NCBI GenBank assembly: GCA_955652255.1
Contig: CATPAW010000124.1
Coordinates: forward strand, 1 to 6,233
From: an uncultured Chthoniobacterales bacterium
Lineage (GTDB): Bacteria; Verrucomicrobiota; Verrucomicrobiia; Chthoniobacterales; UBA10450
DNA: 6,233 nt
Direction: 5' to 3'
The notes under the pieces were generated by a model. The model ran no database searches, was not told the DNA's origin, and worked only from the letters and a program-made list of their open reading frames with translations. Shown one piece after another: positions 1-5,866 of the stretch (within the stretch, counting starts at the first letter, position 1; the number at the start of each line of letters is the position of its first letter). The position numbers were made by a program, and so were the translations under genes.

Positions 1-732
1 GAGCAGAAAATAAAGTGACCGCAAACCGAGAATGGCGCAAATATTGGACGTATAGACGATGAAGGCGTCACGCGTGATCGCGAAAACAGCCGGAATGGAC
101 TCAACCGCGAAGACCAGGTCCATCACGTCGATCAAGATGAGGACCAGCGCCAGCGGCGTGAACATCCAGCGATGGTCGATCTTCGCCATAAAGTTCGCCT
201 CGTGAAAATCCGGCGTGACCCAGATCCATTTTCGACAGCTCCGCATGACGAAGCTGTTTTCGAAATCGCGCTGCCCATATTTCCCGGGAAACATGCGCAC
301 GGCCGTGATCAATAGAAACACGCCGAAGAAATAGAGAATGAAATGAAAACGCGCGACCAGGGTGACACCGAGCCAGATCACGATCCCGCGCATGACCAGC
401 GCGCCAAGAATGCCCCAGACCAGCGCGCGATGCTGCGCGATGGGGGGAACGCGAAAGCAGGCGAAGATCAGAACAAAAATGAAAATGTTATCGACGCTGA
501 GCGAATATTCGATGAGATAACAGGTCAGAAAATCGAGCGCAGTGTCCGGGCCGCGCAATTTCCAGACCAGCAGATTGAAGAGAAGCGAAAGCACCATCCA
601 GATGGCGGTGCGTTGCGCGGCGGCGCGCATGCTCAAGGCGCGGTCGCGTCGCTTGAAACTGACGAGATCGACAATCAGCGCGACGAAAACGCCTGCATTG
701 AATGCAATCCAAAACCAAATGCTCGTCGGCAC
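1..732 (-). CDS. TerC/Alx-family integral membrane protein (C-terminus cut off by window edge)
   Basis: Reading the minus strand from GTG at 732 gives 244 codons without a stop, running off the left edge. The protein is strongly hydrophobic with about six visible membrane segments (about residues 5-24, 45-57, 65-95, 105-122, 127-144, 190-210). Two TerC signatures are present: Y72-L-I-E75 followed by S-L-S-V-D81-N82 in the third segment, and D205-L-V-F-A-V-E211-S-I-P in the later repeat, followed by the family's typical TSN..AILGLR..YFLL stretch. E. coli Alx is 321 residues, so roughly 75 residues are missing. Members export or balance metal ions such as Mn2+ (Alx) or are linked to tellurite resistance; the acidic intramembrane residues are the likely metal ligands. 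The exact substrate here is unknown. An in-frame TGA at 745-747 leaves GTG 732 as the only plausible start, with no clear Shine-Dalgarno sequence. The gene is divergent from the GreA-like gene. Confidence 0.9.
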   Translation of the reverse strand, partial: MPTSIWFWIAFNAGVFVALIVDLVSFKRRDRALSMRAAAQRTAIWMVLSLLFNLLVWKLRGPDTALDFLTCYLIEYSLSVDNIFIFVLIFACFRVPPIAQHRALVWGILGALVMRGIVIWLGVTLVARFHFILYFFGVFLLITAVRMFPGKYGQRDFENSFVMRSCRKWIWVTPDFHEANFMAKIDHRWMFTPLALVLILIDVMDLVFAVESIPAVFAITRDAFIVYTSNICAILGLRSLYFLL

Positions 733-840
733 CGGTGCACCGTTTCATGCCACGAGCCTTGCGGCAATCGTAAACAACAACGCGCGTTCGAGTTTTTTCT
801 CGCCATCCAGACCGTTCATCGTAACTTGTGCGACCCTTGA

Positions 841-2643
841 ATGGATGCGGAACTGCAAAAACTCGTCGAATCGGGGAAACTAACTTCCAAAGCCGCTGAG
901 CAGCTCGATAAACTCAAGCCAGGAACTTTTTGCTTACATAAAAGCTGGGGGTTTGGCCGCGTTTCCGAATGGAACCTGCTCCTCAACCAGATCATCATCG
1001 ATTTTGCGGGCAAGAAAGCGCATCCGATGCAATTGCAATATGCTGCGGAAAATCTTGCGGCAATTCCACCGGAACATTTTCTCGCGCGGAAAGCGAGCGA
1101 CCTCGCCGCAATCAAAAAGCTGGCAAGGGAAGATCCGGCCGCGGTCATTCGGAATGTCCTTGAGAGCGCTGGCGGCAACGCGACCGTGCCGCAGATCGCA
1201 GAATGGCTGATCGGAGACGTCTTTAGCGAAACGGAATGGAAACGCTGGTGGGAATCGGCCAAGAAAGTTCTCAAAAAAGACGGACATTTTTTTATTCCGA
1301 CAAAAAAGAGCGCGCCGATCGAGCTTCGCTCCGCGCCGGTGTCGCAGGCCGATGAATTTAAGGAGCCGGACAAACAGTTGCAGCCGATTATCGCTGCCAT
1401 TGAAAACGCAGCCGCCCGCAACCAAAAACTGCATCCGGAGCTTTCGTTTGAATTACTGCTCGGGCGCGATGATCTGCTCGCGCGCATTCCGCAGCTAAGA
1501 ACAACGCACGTCGGTTTGACCGTGGCCAAAATGATCGCTGCGGAAGAGCCGCGGTTGATGTCGATCTTGCCGAACTTGCCCGCCGCCAAGGAAAAACGAA
1601 TTCTGCAAGCTCTGCCCGAAGCGCTGGGGGAACGCTGGATGAACTACGCGCTGCGATTGATCTACGGAAACAGCGCGCGGGTGGTTTCGCAAGTCGCGAG
1701 AGTGTTTGCCGAGCTCGGGGAGGAAGCGGAGCTGCGTGCCGCACTTGAGCGCAGCATCCGGGAACATTCCGCCACCAGCGAAATGCTTATCTGGCTGTGC
1801 AAAGAACGCGATGGCGCGTGGTGCGAACTGATCACGCCCGATCTTTTGACCGCGATCCTGGCAGCGGTGGAACGCGATCAACACCGGGAAAGTCGCGCCA
1901 ATCGGCTGCGCGATCTTGTCCTCGAGGATCGAGAGTTGATTGCGGACATGTTTGCCGGCGCCGATGTCGGGGCTGCGCGCGATACGGTGCGGCGACTCCT
2001 CATTACCCCGGCGTTCGACGAATTGACGAAACGGTCGCTTCTGGCGCGGATCGTTAAACTTTATCCAGAGCTCGAGATCATGATTACTGGCGGACAACGA
2101 GAGGAAAAGGTAGCGGCTCTCATTGTCTCATGGAGCAGTTTGACAAAGCGGCGAGCGGAGCACGAAGAGCTCGTGAAAAAGAAAATCCCTGAGAACAGTA
2201 AGGAGATCGCGCTCGCACGATCGTATGGCGATCTGAGCGAAAATTTTGAATTTAAAGCAGCGAAACAAATGCAAGCCGTGCTCATGCGGCGCAAGTCGGA
2301 ACTCGAGCAAGCGTTGCACAATGCGCGTGGCACCGCGTTTGAAAATCCGGATACGTCGCGCGTTTCCATTGGCACCATCGTCACGTTGCGCGAGCCGGAT
2401 TCTGGAAAAGAGGAAGCCTATACCATTCTCGGCGCCTGGGACGGTGACCCCGAGCGTCATATTATTTCGTATCAAACCGCGATCGGCCAGGCCTTGATGG
2501 GTCACAAGGTCGGTGATGTCGTAACCCTGAATAACGACGAAGGAGCAGGCGCGTCTGAGATCGTTTCAATCTCAGCAGCTCCGATCGATCAGACCCCGGT
2601 TGAAGTGGAGGACGCCGCGACCGTTGACGCAGTAAGCGCCTGA
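841..2643 (+). CDS. greA: Long GreA/GreB-type transcript cleavage factor with N-terminal extension (PVC-type)
   Basis: This 600-residue protein ends in a complete Gre factor. A coiled coil at about 425-500 carries the acidic tip Y-G463-D464-L-S-E467-N, equivalent to the D41/E44 pair of E. coli GreA. A GreA/GreB C-terminal FKBP-like domain at about 508-583 includes a YTILG strand, I-A/G-Q-ALMGHKVGDVV and a final beta strand. Gre factors enter the RNA polymerase secondary channel and trigger cleavage of backtracked transcripts. About 420 residues precede this. Residues 26-75 contain a short beta-rich SH3/Tudor-like stretch (HKSWGFGRV, then a IIIDF strand), followed by a helical region with tryptophan-rich E-W-K-R-W-W at about 131-136. 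Ordinary GreA is about 158 residues; chlamydial GreA is about 715 and has a comparable extended layout. The start is fixed because an in-frame TGA at 838-840 directly precedes ATG 841. The stop is doubled (TGATGA). The N-terminal role is unknown, perhaps an additional polymerase or nucleic-acid contact (inference). Confidence 0.9.
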   Translation: MDAELQKLVESGKLTSKAAEQLDKLKPGTFCLHKSWGFGRVSEWNLLLNQIIIDFAGKKAHPMQLQYAAENLAAIPPEHFLARKASDLAAIKKLAREDPAAVIRNVLESAGGNATVPQIAEWLIGDVFSETEWKRWWESAKKVLKKDGHFFIPTKKSAPIELRSAPVSQADEFKEPDKQLQPIIAAIENAAARNQKLHPELSFELLLGRDDLLARIPQLRTTHVGLTVAKMIAAEEPRLMSILPNLPAAKEKRILQALPEALGERWMNYALRLIYGNSARVVSQVARVFAELGEEAELRAALERSIREHSATSEMLIWLCKERDGAWCELITPDLLTAILAAVERDQHRESRANRLRDLVLEDRELIADMFAGADVGAARDTVRRLLITPAFDELTKRSLLARIVKLYPELEIMITGGQREEKVAALIVSWSSLTKRRAEHEELVKKKIPENSKEIALARSYGDLSENFEFKAAKQMQAVLMRRKSELEQALHNARGTAFENPDTSRVSIGTIVTLREPDSGKEEAYTILGAWDGDPERHIISYQTAIGQALMGHKVGDVVTLNNDEGAGASEIVSISAAPIDQTPVEVEDAATVDAVSA

Positions 2644-2661
2644 TGAATTCGCGTCCCCGTT

Positions 2662-2675
2662 CGCGCGCGCGCGCG
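2662..2675. repeat. (CG)7 dinucleotide run
   Basis: Seven uninterrupted CG dinucleotides lie in the 87-nt gap between the GreA-like gene and the methyltransferase gene. The tract is self-complementary and alternating purine-pyrimidine, so it could adopt a hairpin or Z-form. It is also a likely slippage site. No function is claimed. Confidence 0.8.
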
Positions 2676-2730
2676 ACGCCCGGTCTTGACGCAATGTGTG
2701 AAGCACGCTTGCGCCAATGGATTTTGACGC

Positions 2731-3423
2731 ATGAAACTCTCACACAAAATCCGAAAGCTGGCTGATCCAGCGGTCGCGGTAAGCTTTAAACGCGCCGTCG
2801 CTCGCGCGGTGCGCCCACTTCCAGTCAGCCGTTTCATGTCGCAAATTGACCAGGCCGAGTTGAAACGGATCCGGCAAACCTACGGAGTACCCGGAAGTCG
2901 TGACTTTCCGAAATATGTCGAGGCTGAGCGCTTTTTGAAATTAAACATTCGTCGTGCCCAGGACCTCGGGCTCGATCGGATGCCAGCCCAGCGCATTCTC
3001 GATCTTGGTTCGGGCGCTGGATATTTTCTGTTCGTGACGCGTGTCTTGGGCCACAGCGGGCTCGGGATCGACCTCGATAACTATCCGCTTTTTCGCGAAA
3101 TGTTCGAATTGTTCGGCTTGCGGCGCATCATTCATCGCATCGAGAAATTCAGCCCGCTCCCGGAAACTGGTGCGCGCTACGACTGGATCACCGCGTTCTC
3201 TATCGGGTTTTCCGGCCCTTTGCAGCTGACTCCGTGGGGAGTGGAGGAGTGGGATTACTTTTTACAAGACGCAAAACGGCATTTGCATCCGGGTGGCCGG
3301 ATCTTTCTGGACCTGAATCCGACCCGTGATGGTTCGTTTTATACTGACGAACTGCGCCAATTTTTCCTGGATCAAGGCGCAGTGATCGATCGTCGGTCCA
3401 AGTTGCTTTTCCCTCCCAAATGA
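2731..3423 (+). CDS. Class I SAM-dependent methyltransferase, substrate unknown
   Basis: The protein is 230 residues with a Rossmann-type methyltransferase core. Motif I is I89-L-D91-L-G93-S-G95-A-G97-Y. The acidic residue after strand 2, which would contact the SAM ribose, is D114 in GLGIDLD. The usual strand-4/5 pieces follow: RYDWITAF and L185-H-P-G-G-R-I-F-L-D-L-N-P. This order is typical of small-molecule methyltransferases (Methyltransf_11/23-like). No domain identifies the acceptor. The first 35 residues are basic and amphipathic; a second ATG at 2836 would remove them, so the true start is uncertain, and neither has a strong ribosome binding site. It lies 87 nt behind the GreA-like gene in the same direction and could be co-transcribed, but the gap makes this uncertain. 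The fold is secure and the function is not. Confidence 0.82.
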   Translation: MKLSHKIRKLADPAVAVSFKRAVARAVRPLPVSRFMSQIDQAELKRIRQTYGVPGSRDFPKYVEAERFLKLNIRRAQDLGLDRMPAQRILDLGSGAGYFLFVTRVLGHSGLGIDLDNYPLFREMFELFGLRRIIHRIEKFSPLPETGARYDWITAFSIGFSGPLQLTPWGVEEWDYFLQDAKRHLHPGGRIFLDLNPTRDGSFYTDELRQFFLDQGAVIDRRSKLLFPPK

Positions 3424-3433
3424 CGGGCTGAAT

Positions 3434-3458
3434 CGGCTTGCAATCGAGATTGCAGCCG
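3434..3458. other. Strong intergenic palindrome (hairpin)
   Basis: CGGC, a one-base T bulge, then TGCAATC, a GA centre, GATTGCA and GCCG form an 11-bp stem in the 58-nt gap between the methyltransferase and DUF1761 genes. No T-run follows on either strand, so it is not a classical intrinsic terminator. It could attenuate readthrough, protect the upstream mRNA end, or bind a dimeric regulator of the downstream gene. Confidence 0.6.
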
Positions 3459-3481
3459 CCGGATAATCGAGAAAAGCCTTT

Positions 3482-3916
3482 ATGAATTACAAAATCAACC
3501 ATCTCGCTGTTTGGATTCTTGTCGCTGTCCATCAACTGGTTGGCTGGGGCTGGTATGCCGTCTTCGGCGATGCCTGGCTGAATTATCACGCCAAGACGAT
3601 GACCGACATCGAGCGGACACATAATGTTAGCGCATATCTGATCGCGTTTGTCGCATCGATCTTCGTCAATTACGCGCTGGCGTGGTTGATCAGCCGACTC
3701 AACGCTGCGAACGCCGTCGCCGGTCTGAAGATCGCGGTCGTCTGCTGGTTCGCCTTTTTGTTCGTTGAGTACGCGACCATTTCCGTGTTCTCCGCCTTCG
3801 AAACAAATCCCTGGCCCCTCGTTTTCATCGACATGGGACGGCCATTCGTCGCATTCGCCCTCAGTGGGCTCGTGCTTGGCGCCTGGCGACGCACTGCCAC
3901 GCGACCATCTGCTTGA
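3482..3916 (+). CDS. DUF1761-type small membrane protein
   Basis: This 144-residue protein is built of four hydrophobic helices at about residues 6-28, 50-72, 80-101 and 112-135, with short polar loops and a basic C-terminal tail (AWRRTATRPSA). The opening helix ending GWGWYAVFGDAW and the following short amphipathic segment match the pattern of DUF1761 proteins, which usually begin with a helix running into W-Y-s..fG..W. The family's length (about 130-150 residues) agrees. Its function is unknown; it should sit in the cytoplasmic membrane. A purine-rich GAGAAAAG lies upstream of ATG 3482 and is a modest ribosome binding site. The gene follows the methyltransferase by 58 nt and converges on the ferritin gene, with 40 nt between the stop codons. 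The family assignment comes from pattern and length, not from a search. Confidence 0.75.
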   Translation: MNYKINHLAVWILVAVHQLVGWGWYAVFGDAWLNYHAKTMTDIERTHNVSAYLIAFVASIFVNYALAWLISRLNAANAVAGLKIAVVCWFAFLFVEYATISVFSAFETNPWPLVFIDMGRPFVAFALSGLVLGAWRRTATRPSA

Positions 3917-3926
3917 TTCTGTGGCG

Positions 3927-3945
3927 GCAGCCGTGTTTCGGCTGC
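3927..3945. terminator. Hairpin between convergent genes, possible bidirectional terminator
   Basis: GCAGCCG, a TGTTT loop and CGGCTGC form a perfect 7-bp GC-rich stem in the 40 nt between the stop codons of the DUF1761 gene (plus) and the ferritin gene (minus). Position and stem strength suit a shared terminator, but there is no real T-tract on either side, so it may act only as a 3'-end stabiliser. Confidence 0.45.
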
Positions 3946-3956
3946 AGATCTTCCGC

Positions 3957-4475
3957 TCAACGCTTATCCGCCGGCGGCTCCGGCATCGTCCGAAGCCCGA
4001 CGCGAGCCAGATATTCGTCAGCCTGGAGAAGATCGGTGCCGGCGCGCTCGACGATCTTGAGCAGATTATCCATCGACGAAACTTCTTCGAGCTGTTCGGT
4101 CAGGAACCATTGGAGGAAGTTGATCGTGATGTAGTCGTTCTCCTTTCGCGCCAATCCCACCAGACCGTTGATCTGCTGCGTGACGTGAATTTCCTGGTCG
4201 AGCGAAAGTTTTACCGCATCCTTTGGGGTCTTGAAATTCGATTTGGGAGCGTCGATCGCCGGAATCACCACGCGTCCGCCCGCGTCGACGATGTACTTGA
4301 TGAAACGTAGTGCATGACCCTTCTCTTCCTCCGCCTGTTGAAAAAAGTGCTGCGACAACTGCGGCAGCGCCTCCGCCGCGAAATGCGCGGCGATGGCGTA
4401 ATATTGCAACTCTGCGCTGAACTCGTATCCGATCTGCTCATTGATCGCATCGATAACCTTTTGACTTGTAAGCAT
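3957..4475 (-). CDS. ftn: Non-heme ferritin (BfrB/FtnA type)
   Basis: This 172-residue protein matches prokaryotic ferritins along its full length, with closest resemblance to Mycobacterium BfrB (the pattern LPQLSQHF..QA.EE..HA) and a helix reading FLQWFLTEQLEEV. The ferroxidase ligands are visible: E18, E51 and H54 in the first half; E95, Q128 and E131 in the second (E. coli FtnA E17, E50, H53, E94, Q127, E130). Subunits of this family form 24-meric cages that oxidise Fe2+ and store iron as a mineral in the cytoplasm. No heme-binding methionine of the bacterioferritin kind (around residue 52) is present, since K52 sits there. The C-terminus extends to a charged tail (EPPADKR), as in BfrB. 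ATG 4475 has only a weak GGTAGG upstream; a leader ORF stops 8 nt before it, so translation may be coupled. Confidence 0.93.
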   Translation of the reverse strand: MLTSQKVIDAINEQIGYEFSAELQYYAIAAHFAAEALPQLSQHFFQQAEEEKGHALRFIKYIVDAGGRVVIPAIDAPKSNFKTPKDAVKLSLDQEIHVTQQINGLVGLARKENDYITINFLQWFLTEQLEEVSSMDNLLKIVERAGTDLLQADEYLARVGLRTMPEPPADKR

Positions 4476-4487
4476 AGAGAAACCTAC

Positions 4488-4503
4488 CGCGGATTACGCG
4501 GAT
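4488..4503. repeat. Direct repeat CGCGGAT-TA-CGCGGAT
   Basis: Two perfect 7-bp copies separated by TA lie just upstream of the ferritin ribosome binding site, inside the leader ORF. The arrangement could be an operator half-site pair or part of a small dispersed repeat. There is no functional evidence. Confidence 0.5.
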
Positions 4504-4523
4504 GCAAACAGGTACGTATTTTT

Positions 4524-4550
4524 GACCTCCACGACCTCTGATCTCTGACC
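4524..4550. repeat. Short degenerate heptamer tract (GAYCTCY)
   Basis: GACCTCC is followed by GACCTCT, GATCTCT and GACC, the last three in direct 7-bp register. The tract sits immediately after the point where ferritin similarity in the leader fragment ends, so it may mark the deletion or insertion junction. Confidence 0.5.
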
Positions 4551-4597
4551 GCTGGCCCAATGGCGTTGATGACTTTTTGGCTGGTGAGCATTGTAGA

Positions 4598-4631
4598 CCT
4601 TTCTGTTACATTTCTTGTCTTAGCGCAGCAA
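4598..4631 (-). promoter_or_regulatory. Candidate promoter and RBS for the ferritin leader
   Basis: The minus strand shows TTGCTG (4631-4626), then TAACAG (4608-4603) at 17-bp spacing or TGTAAC (4610-4605) at 15 bp. A Shine-Dalgarno AGAAAGG follows at 4604-4598, 6 nt before ATG 4591. The ribosome binding site is convincing. The promoter hexamers are weak matches, and the second overlaps the ribosome binding site by two bases (4604-4603), which would place transcription initiation too close to the ATG, so the 15-bp option or an upstream promoter is more likely. Confidence 0.3.
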
Positions 4632-4637
4632 CGGGCG

Positions 4638-4808
4638 ATGATCAATTCGGGCATGAAGCGAGTTCCTCCGAGCGCGAAGAAGAAATCGAAGCCGAAAAAG
4701 CCCCCGGCCGCAGCCATTCGCGCCCTGCGTTGGAAGTATAAGCATTTGGATTTGATGAAGGCTTTGGTTGATACGCGGAGAGAAGAGCGAGTGGCGTTGG
4801 ATGGATGA
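4638..4808 (+). CDS. Small lysine-rich hypothetical protein (doubtful)
   Basis: A plus-strand frame starts at ATG 4638 (56 residues) or ATG 4653 (51 residues). Its N-terminal third is very basic and proline-rich (KKKSKPKKPP), followed by a helix-prone segment (AAAIRALRWKYKHLDLMKAL) and a charged end. I do not recognise it. It overlaps the start of the HamA/AbpA-like gene by 8 nt (ATG 4801, TGA 4806-4808), the kind of overlap seen in coupled genes, and it is divergent from the ferritin leader. No ribosome binding site is evident for either start. It could be a DNA- or RNA-binding accessory protein, the frameshifted front of something longer, or non-coding. An earlier in-frame ATG at 4560 is unlikely because that part is antisense to the ferritin fragment. 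Confidence 0.35.
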   Translation: MINSGMKRVPPSAKKKSKPKKPPAAAIRALRWKYKHLDLMKALVDTRREERVALDG

Positions 4809-5481
4809 TCTGGGGTTCGAGATTACAGATGCGATCGAGTGGTTCGTAGCCGCTATAGAGAATCCATTCGTTCTCGTGCGCGTGCGCGAGGAGCACGCAA
4901 GGACCTGGATAGAGGTTTTGTTTTCGCCTTTTCGCCGATGCTACATCACCGACGAGGTGCTTTGCGATCGTGCTGCTAAGGTAGCGGAAGAATGCGGTCA
5001 ACCGGCTGAAAAACTACGGGCGGAAGTATTGCAATCGAAGCTGCCAGATCCCGGACCGACGATGGCGGGTGATTTCGGAGAGTTGCTCGTTTACTTGTAC
5101 CAGGCAGCGAAAGAGCATCCGCGGCTTGCTTTTGGCCCAAAGAAATGGCGACTCAAGCAGGACAGAACAAAGCCCGCACCTCGGTCCGATGTGGTTCACT
5201 TCGTATTACCCTCGTGGCCGCAGCCAAGTGAAGAAGATACAATTCTATGCGCCGAAGTTAAAACAAAAGCGACGAACGGAGGTTGTTGGTGCGGGCGTGC
5301 TCGCACTGCCAGATCACTTGCGGTTTGGCGTTCCTACGCGCGCCGCGCAGCTCTTAGCTGCAGGCGGAGTTCGTCACCGACGAGCAGCGTAGAACTTGGT
5401 GGCTCACCTGAGTTGAGCGTTTACGGGCCCGATCAACGTCGCATTGCTGTTTTCGGCCGCACGCCGCCTACTCGTCGCTGA
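4801..5481 (+). pseudogene. Truncated HamA/AbpA-like (DUF1837) phage-defence nuclease
   Basis: From ATG 4801 the first 160 residues look like a HamA/AbpA-family protein, the nuclease subunit of Hachiman and AbpAB anti-phage systems. The stretch G90-D-F-G-E94 is followed by the KKWRLKQDRTKPAPRSD130VVHF region and the AE152VK154TK strand. D130...E152-x-K154 fits a PD-(D/E)xK nuclease centre, with E94 as the additional helix glutamate. At about 5280 the character changes: the frame continues to TGA 5479-5481 with arginine- and serine-rich sequence that does not look like a folded domain. Homologs that I recall are near 300 residues, so the C-terminal half seems lost by frameshift, deletion or insertion. 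No helicase partner (HamB/AbpB) is present. A TTG at 4768 could add 11 residues. The family call is from memory of the motif pattern. The gene is probably non-functional. Confidence 0.6.
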
Positions 5482-5592
5482 TCGGGCAGGATGGGAAGTC
5501 CGCCTCGGTAGCCTAGTCATGAGCAATACCATTGCGGACGTAAATAGCGCGCTCGCTTAAAAGCGGTGGCACTGCTGACACGTGTAAAATAA
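5281..5592. other. Unassigned stretch downstream of the broken defence gene
   Basis: No gene is recognisable between the end of the HamA-like similarity and the rRNA terminator. The stretch holds a small hairpin (GCAGCT-CTT-AGCTGC, 5347-5361) and a perfect 9-bp inverted repeat, GCCCGATCA at 5427-5435 and TGATCGGGC at 5479-5487, 43 nt apart. A stop-free plus frame without a start covers 5417-5559. It may be the remnant of an inserted element or a decayed gene end. Confidence 0.4.
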
Positions 5593-5629
5593 AAAACACC
5601 CGCTCTGGTTTCCTCAGAGCGGATGTTTT
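5586..5629 (-). terminator. Intrinsic terminator of the rRNA operon
   Basis: On the minus strand a stem of about 15 bp (core CCGCTCTG/CAGAGCGG, with one G-U pair) closes a 7-nt AGGAAAC loop and runs into TTTTTTATTTT, beginning 3 nt after the 5S 3' end. This is a textbook Rho-independent terminator. The A-rich plus-strand side may also give some termination of rightward transcripts from the defence-gene remnant. Confidence 0.93.
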
Positions 5630-5631
5630 AT

Positions 5632-5746
5632 TCTGGCGACGTCCTACTCTCGCACAGCCTATCGCCGTACTACCATCGGGGCTGCAGCGTTTCACTGCCG
5701 TGTTCGGAATGGGAACGGGTGGGGCCACTGCGCTACTGTCACCAGA
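5632..5746 (-). rRNA. rrf: 5S ribosomal RNA
   Basis: Read on the minus strand, the 115-nt sequence opens TCTGGTGAC and ends GTCGCCAGA, which pair as the terminal helix with one G-U pair. Between them are the universal 5S blocks: CCCGTTCCCATTCCGAACACG (loop B/C region), GATGGTAGTACGG (helix IV/E) and GCGAGAGTAGGACG. The 5S is downstream of the 23S in the usual rRNA order and is followed directly by the terminator. The ends are set from the terminal helix and could be off by one or two bases. Confidence 0.95.
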
Positions 5747-5786
5747 GTGCGGAACCGCACTGGCAGTTTCGCTGCTGTCGCAGCGA
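5747..5786 (-). other. Two hairpins preceding the 5S 5' end
   Basis: GTGCGG-AA-CCGCAC (5747-5760) abuts the 5S start, and TCGCTGC-TGTC-GCAGCGA (5769-5786) lies 8 bp further upstream on the transcript. Both stems are perfect. They are likely structural or processing elements in the 23S-5S spacer of the pre-rRNA, for example RNase recognition stems. Confidence 0.5.
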
Positions 5787-5866
5787 CGCAAGCGCGAAGC
5801 CGAATCTCTGGGGACCGGCGTCTGACACAGCCGCCCTACAATTTATTTTCGAAAGAACATGATTTT

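Larger units (their letters stand above)
4484..4591 (-). pseudogene. Duplicated ferritin 5' fragment / leader ORF (35 codons)
   Basis: On the minus strand an ATG at 4591 opens with MLTSQKVINAI, 10 of 11 residues identical to the downstream ferritin start MLTSQKVIDAI. The DNA matches at only 24 of 33 positions. Seven codons differ synonymously and one (N/D) changes the residue, so the copies diverged under protein-level selection before truncation. After codon 11 the similarity ends and the frame runs through repeat-like sequence to a TAG at 4486-4484, 8 nt before the ferritin ATG. An AGAAAGG ribosome binding site lies 6 nt before this ATG and is better than that of the intact gene. Either an upstream ferritin paralog was deleted, or the remnant now serves as a translated leader controlling ferritin. 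The remaining 24 codons resemble nothing I know. Confidence 0.7.

Noticed and set aside
733..840. yybP-ykoY (Mn) riboswitch or clear promoters between the divergent TerC and Gre genes
   Set aside because: The gap is only 108 bp and shows no convincing riboswitch core, terminator pair or -35/-10 set on either strand.
343..883. Plus-strand open frames of 113-165 codons across the left region
   Set aside because: They are antisense to the TerC gene, are rich in charged and repetitive low-complexity residues, and show no family resemblance; the minus-strand frame gives a clear TerC protein.
816..2505. Several minus-strand frames of 100-257 codons
   Set aside because: They are shadows of the GreA-like gene, whose frame has a recognisable domain and motif.
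4484..4717. A 77-codon minus-strand frame starting at 4717
   Set aside because: The upstream 42 codons are antisense to the small lysine-rich frame and lack a ribosome binding site; the internal ATG 4591 has a good one and begins the ferritin-like sequence, so the shorter form was used.
5427..5487. Integron attC site
   Set aside because: The 9-bp arms resemble a folded attC outline, but they lack the RYYYAAC/GTTRRRY core sites and there is no integrase or cassette.
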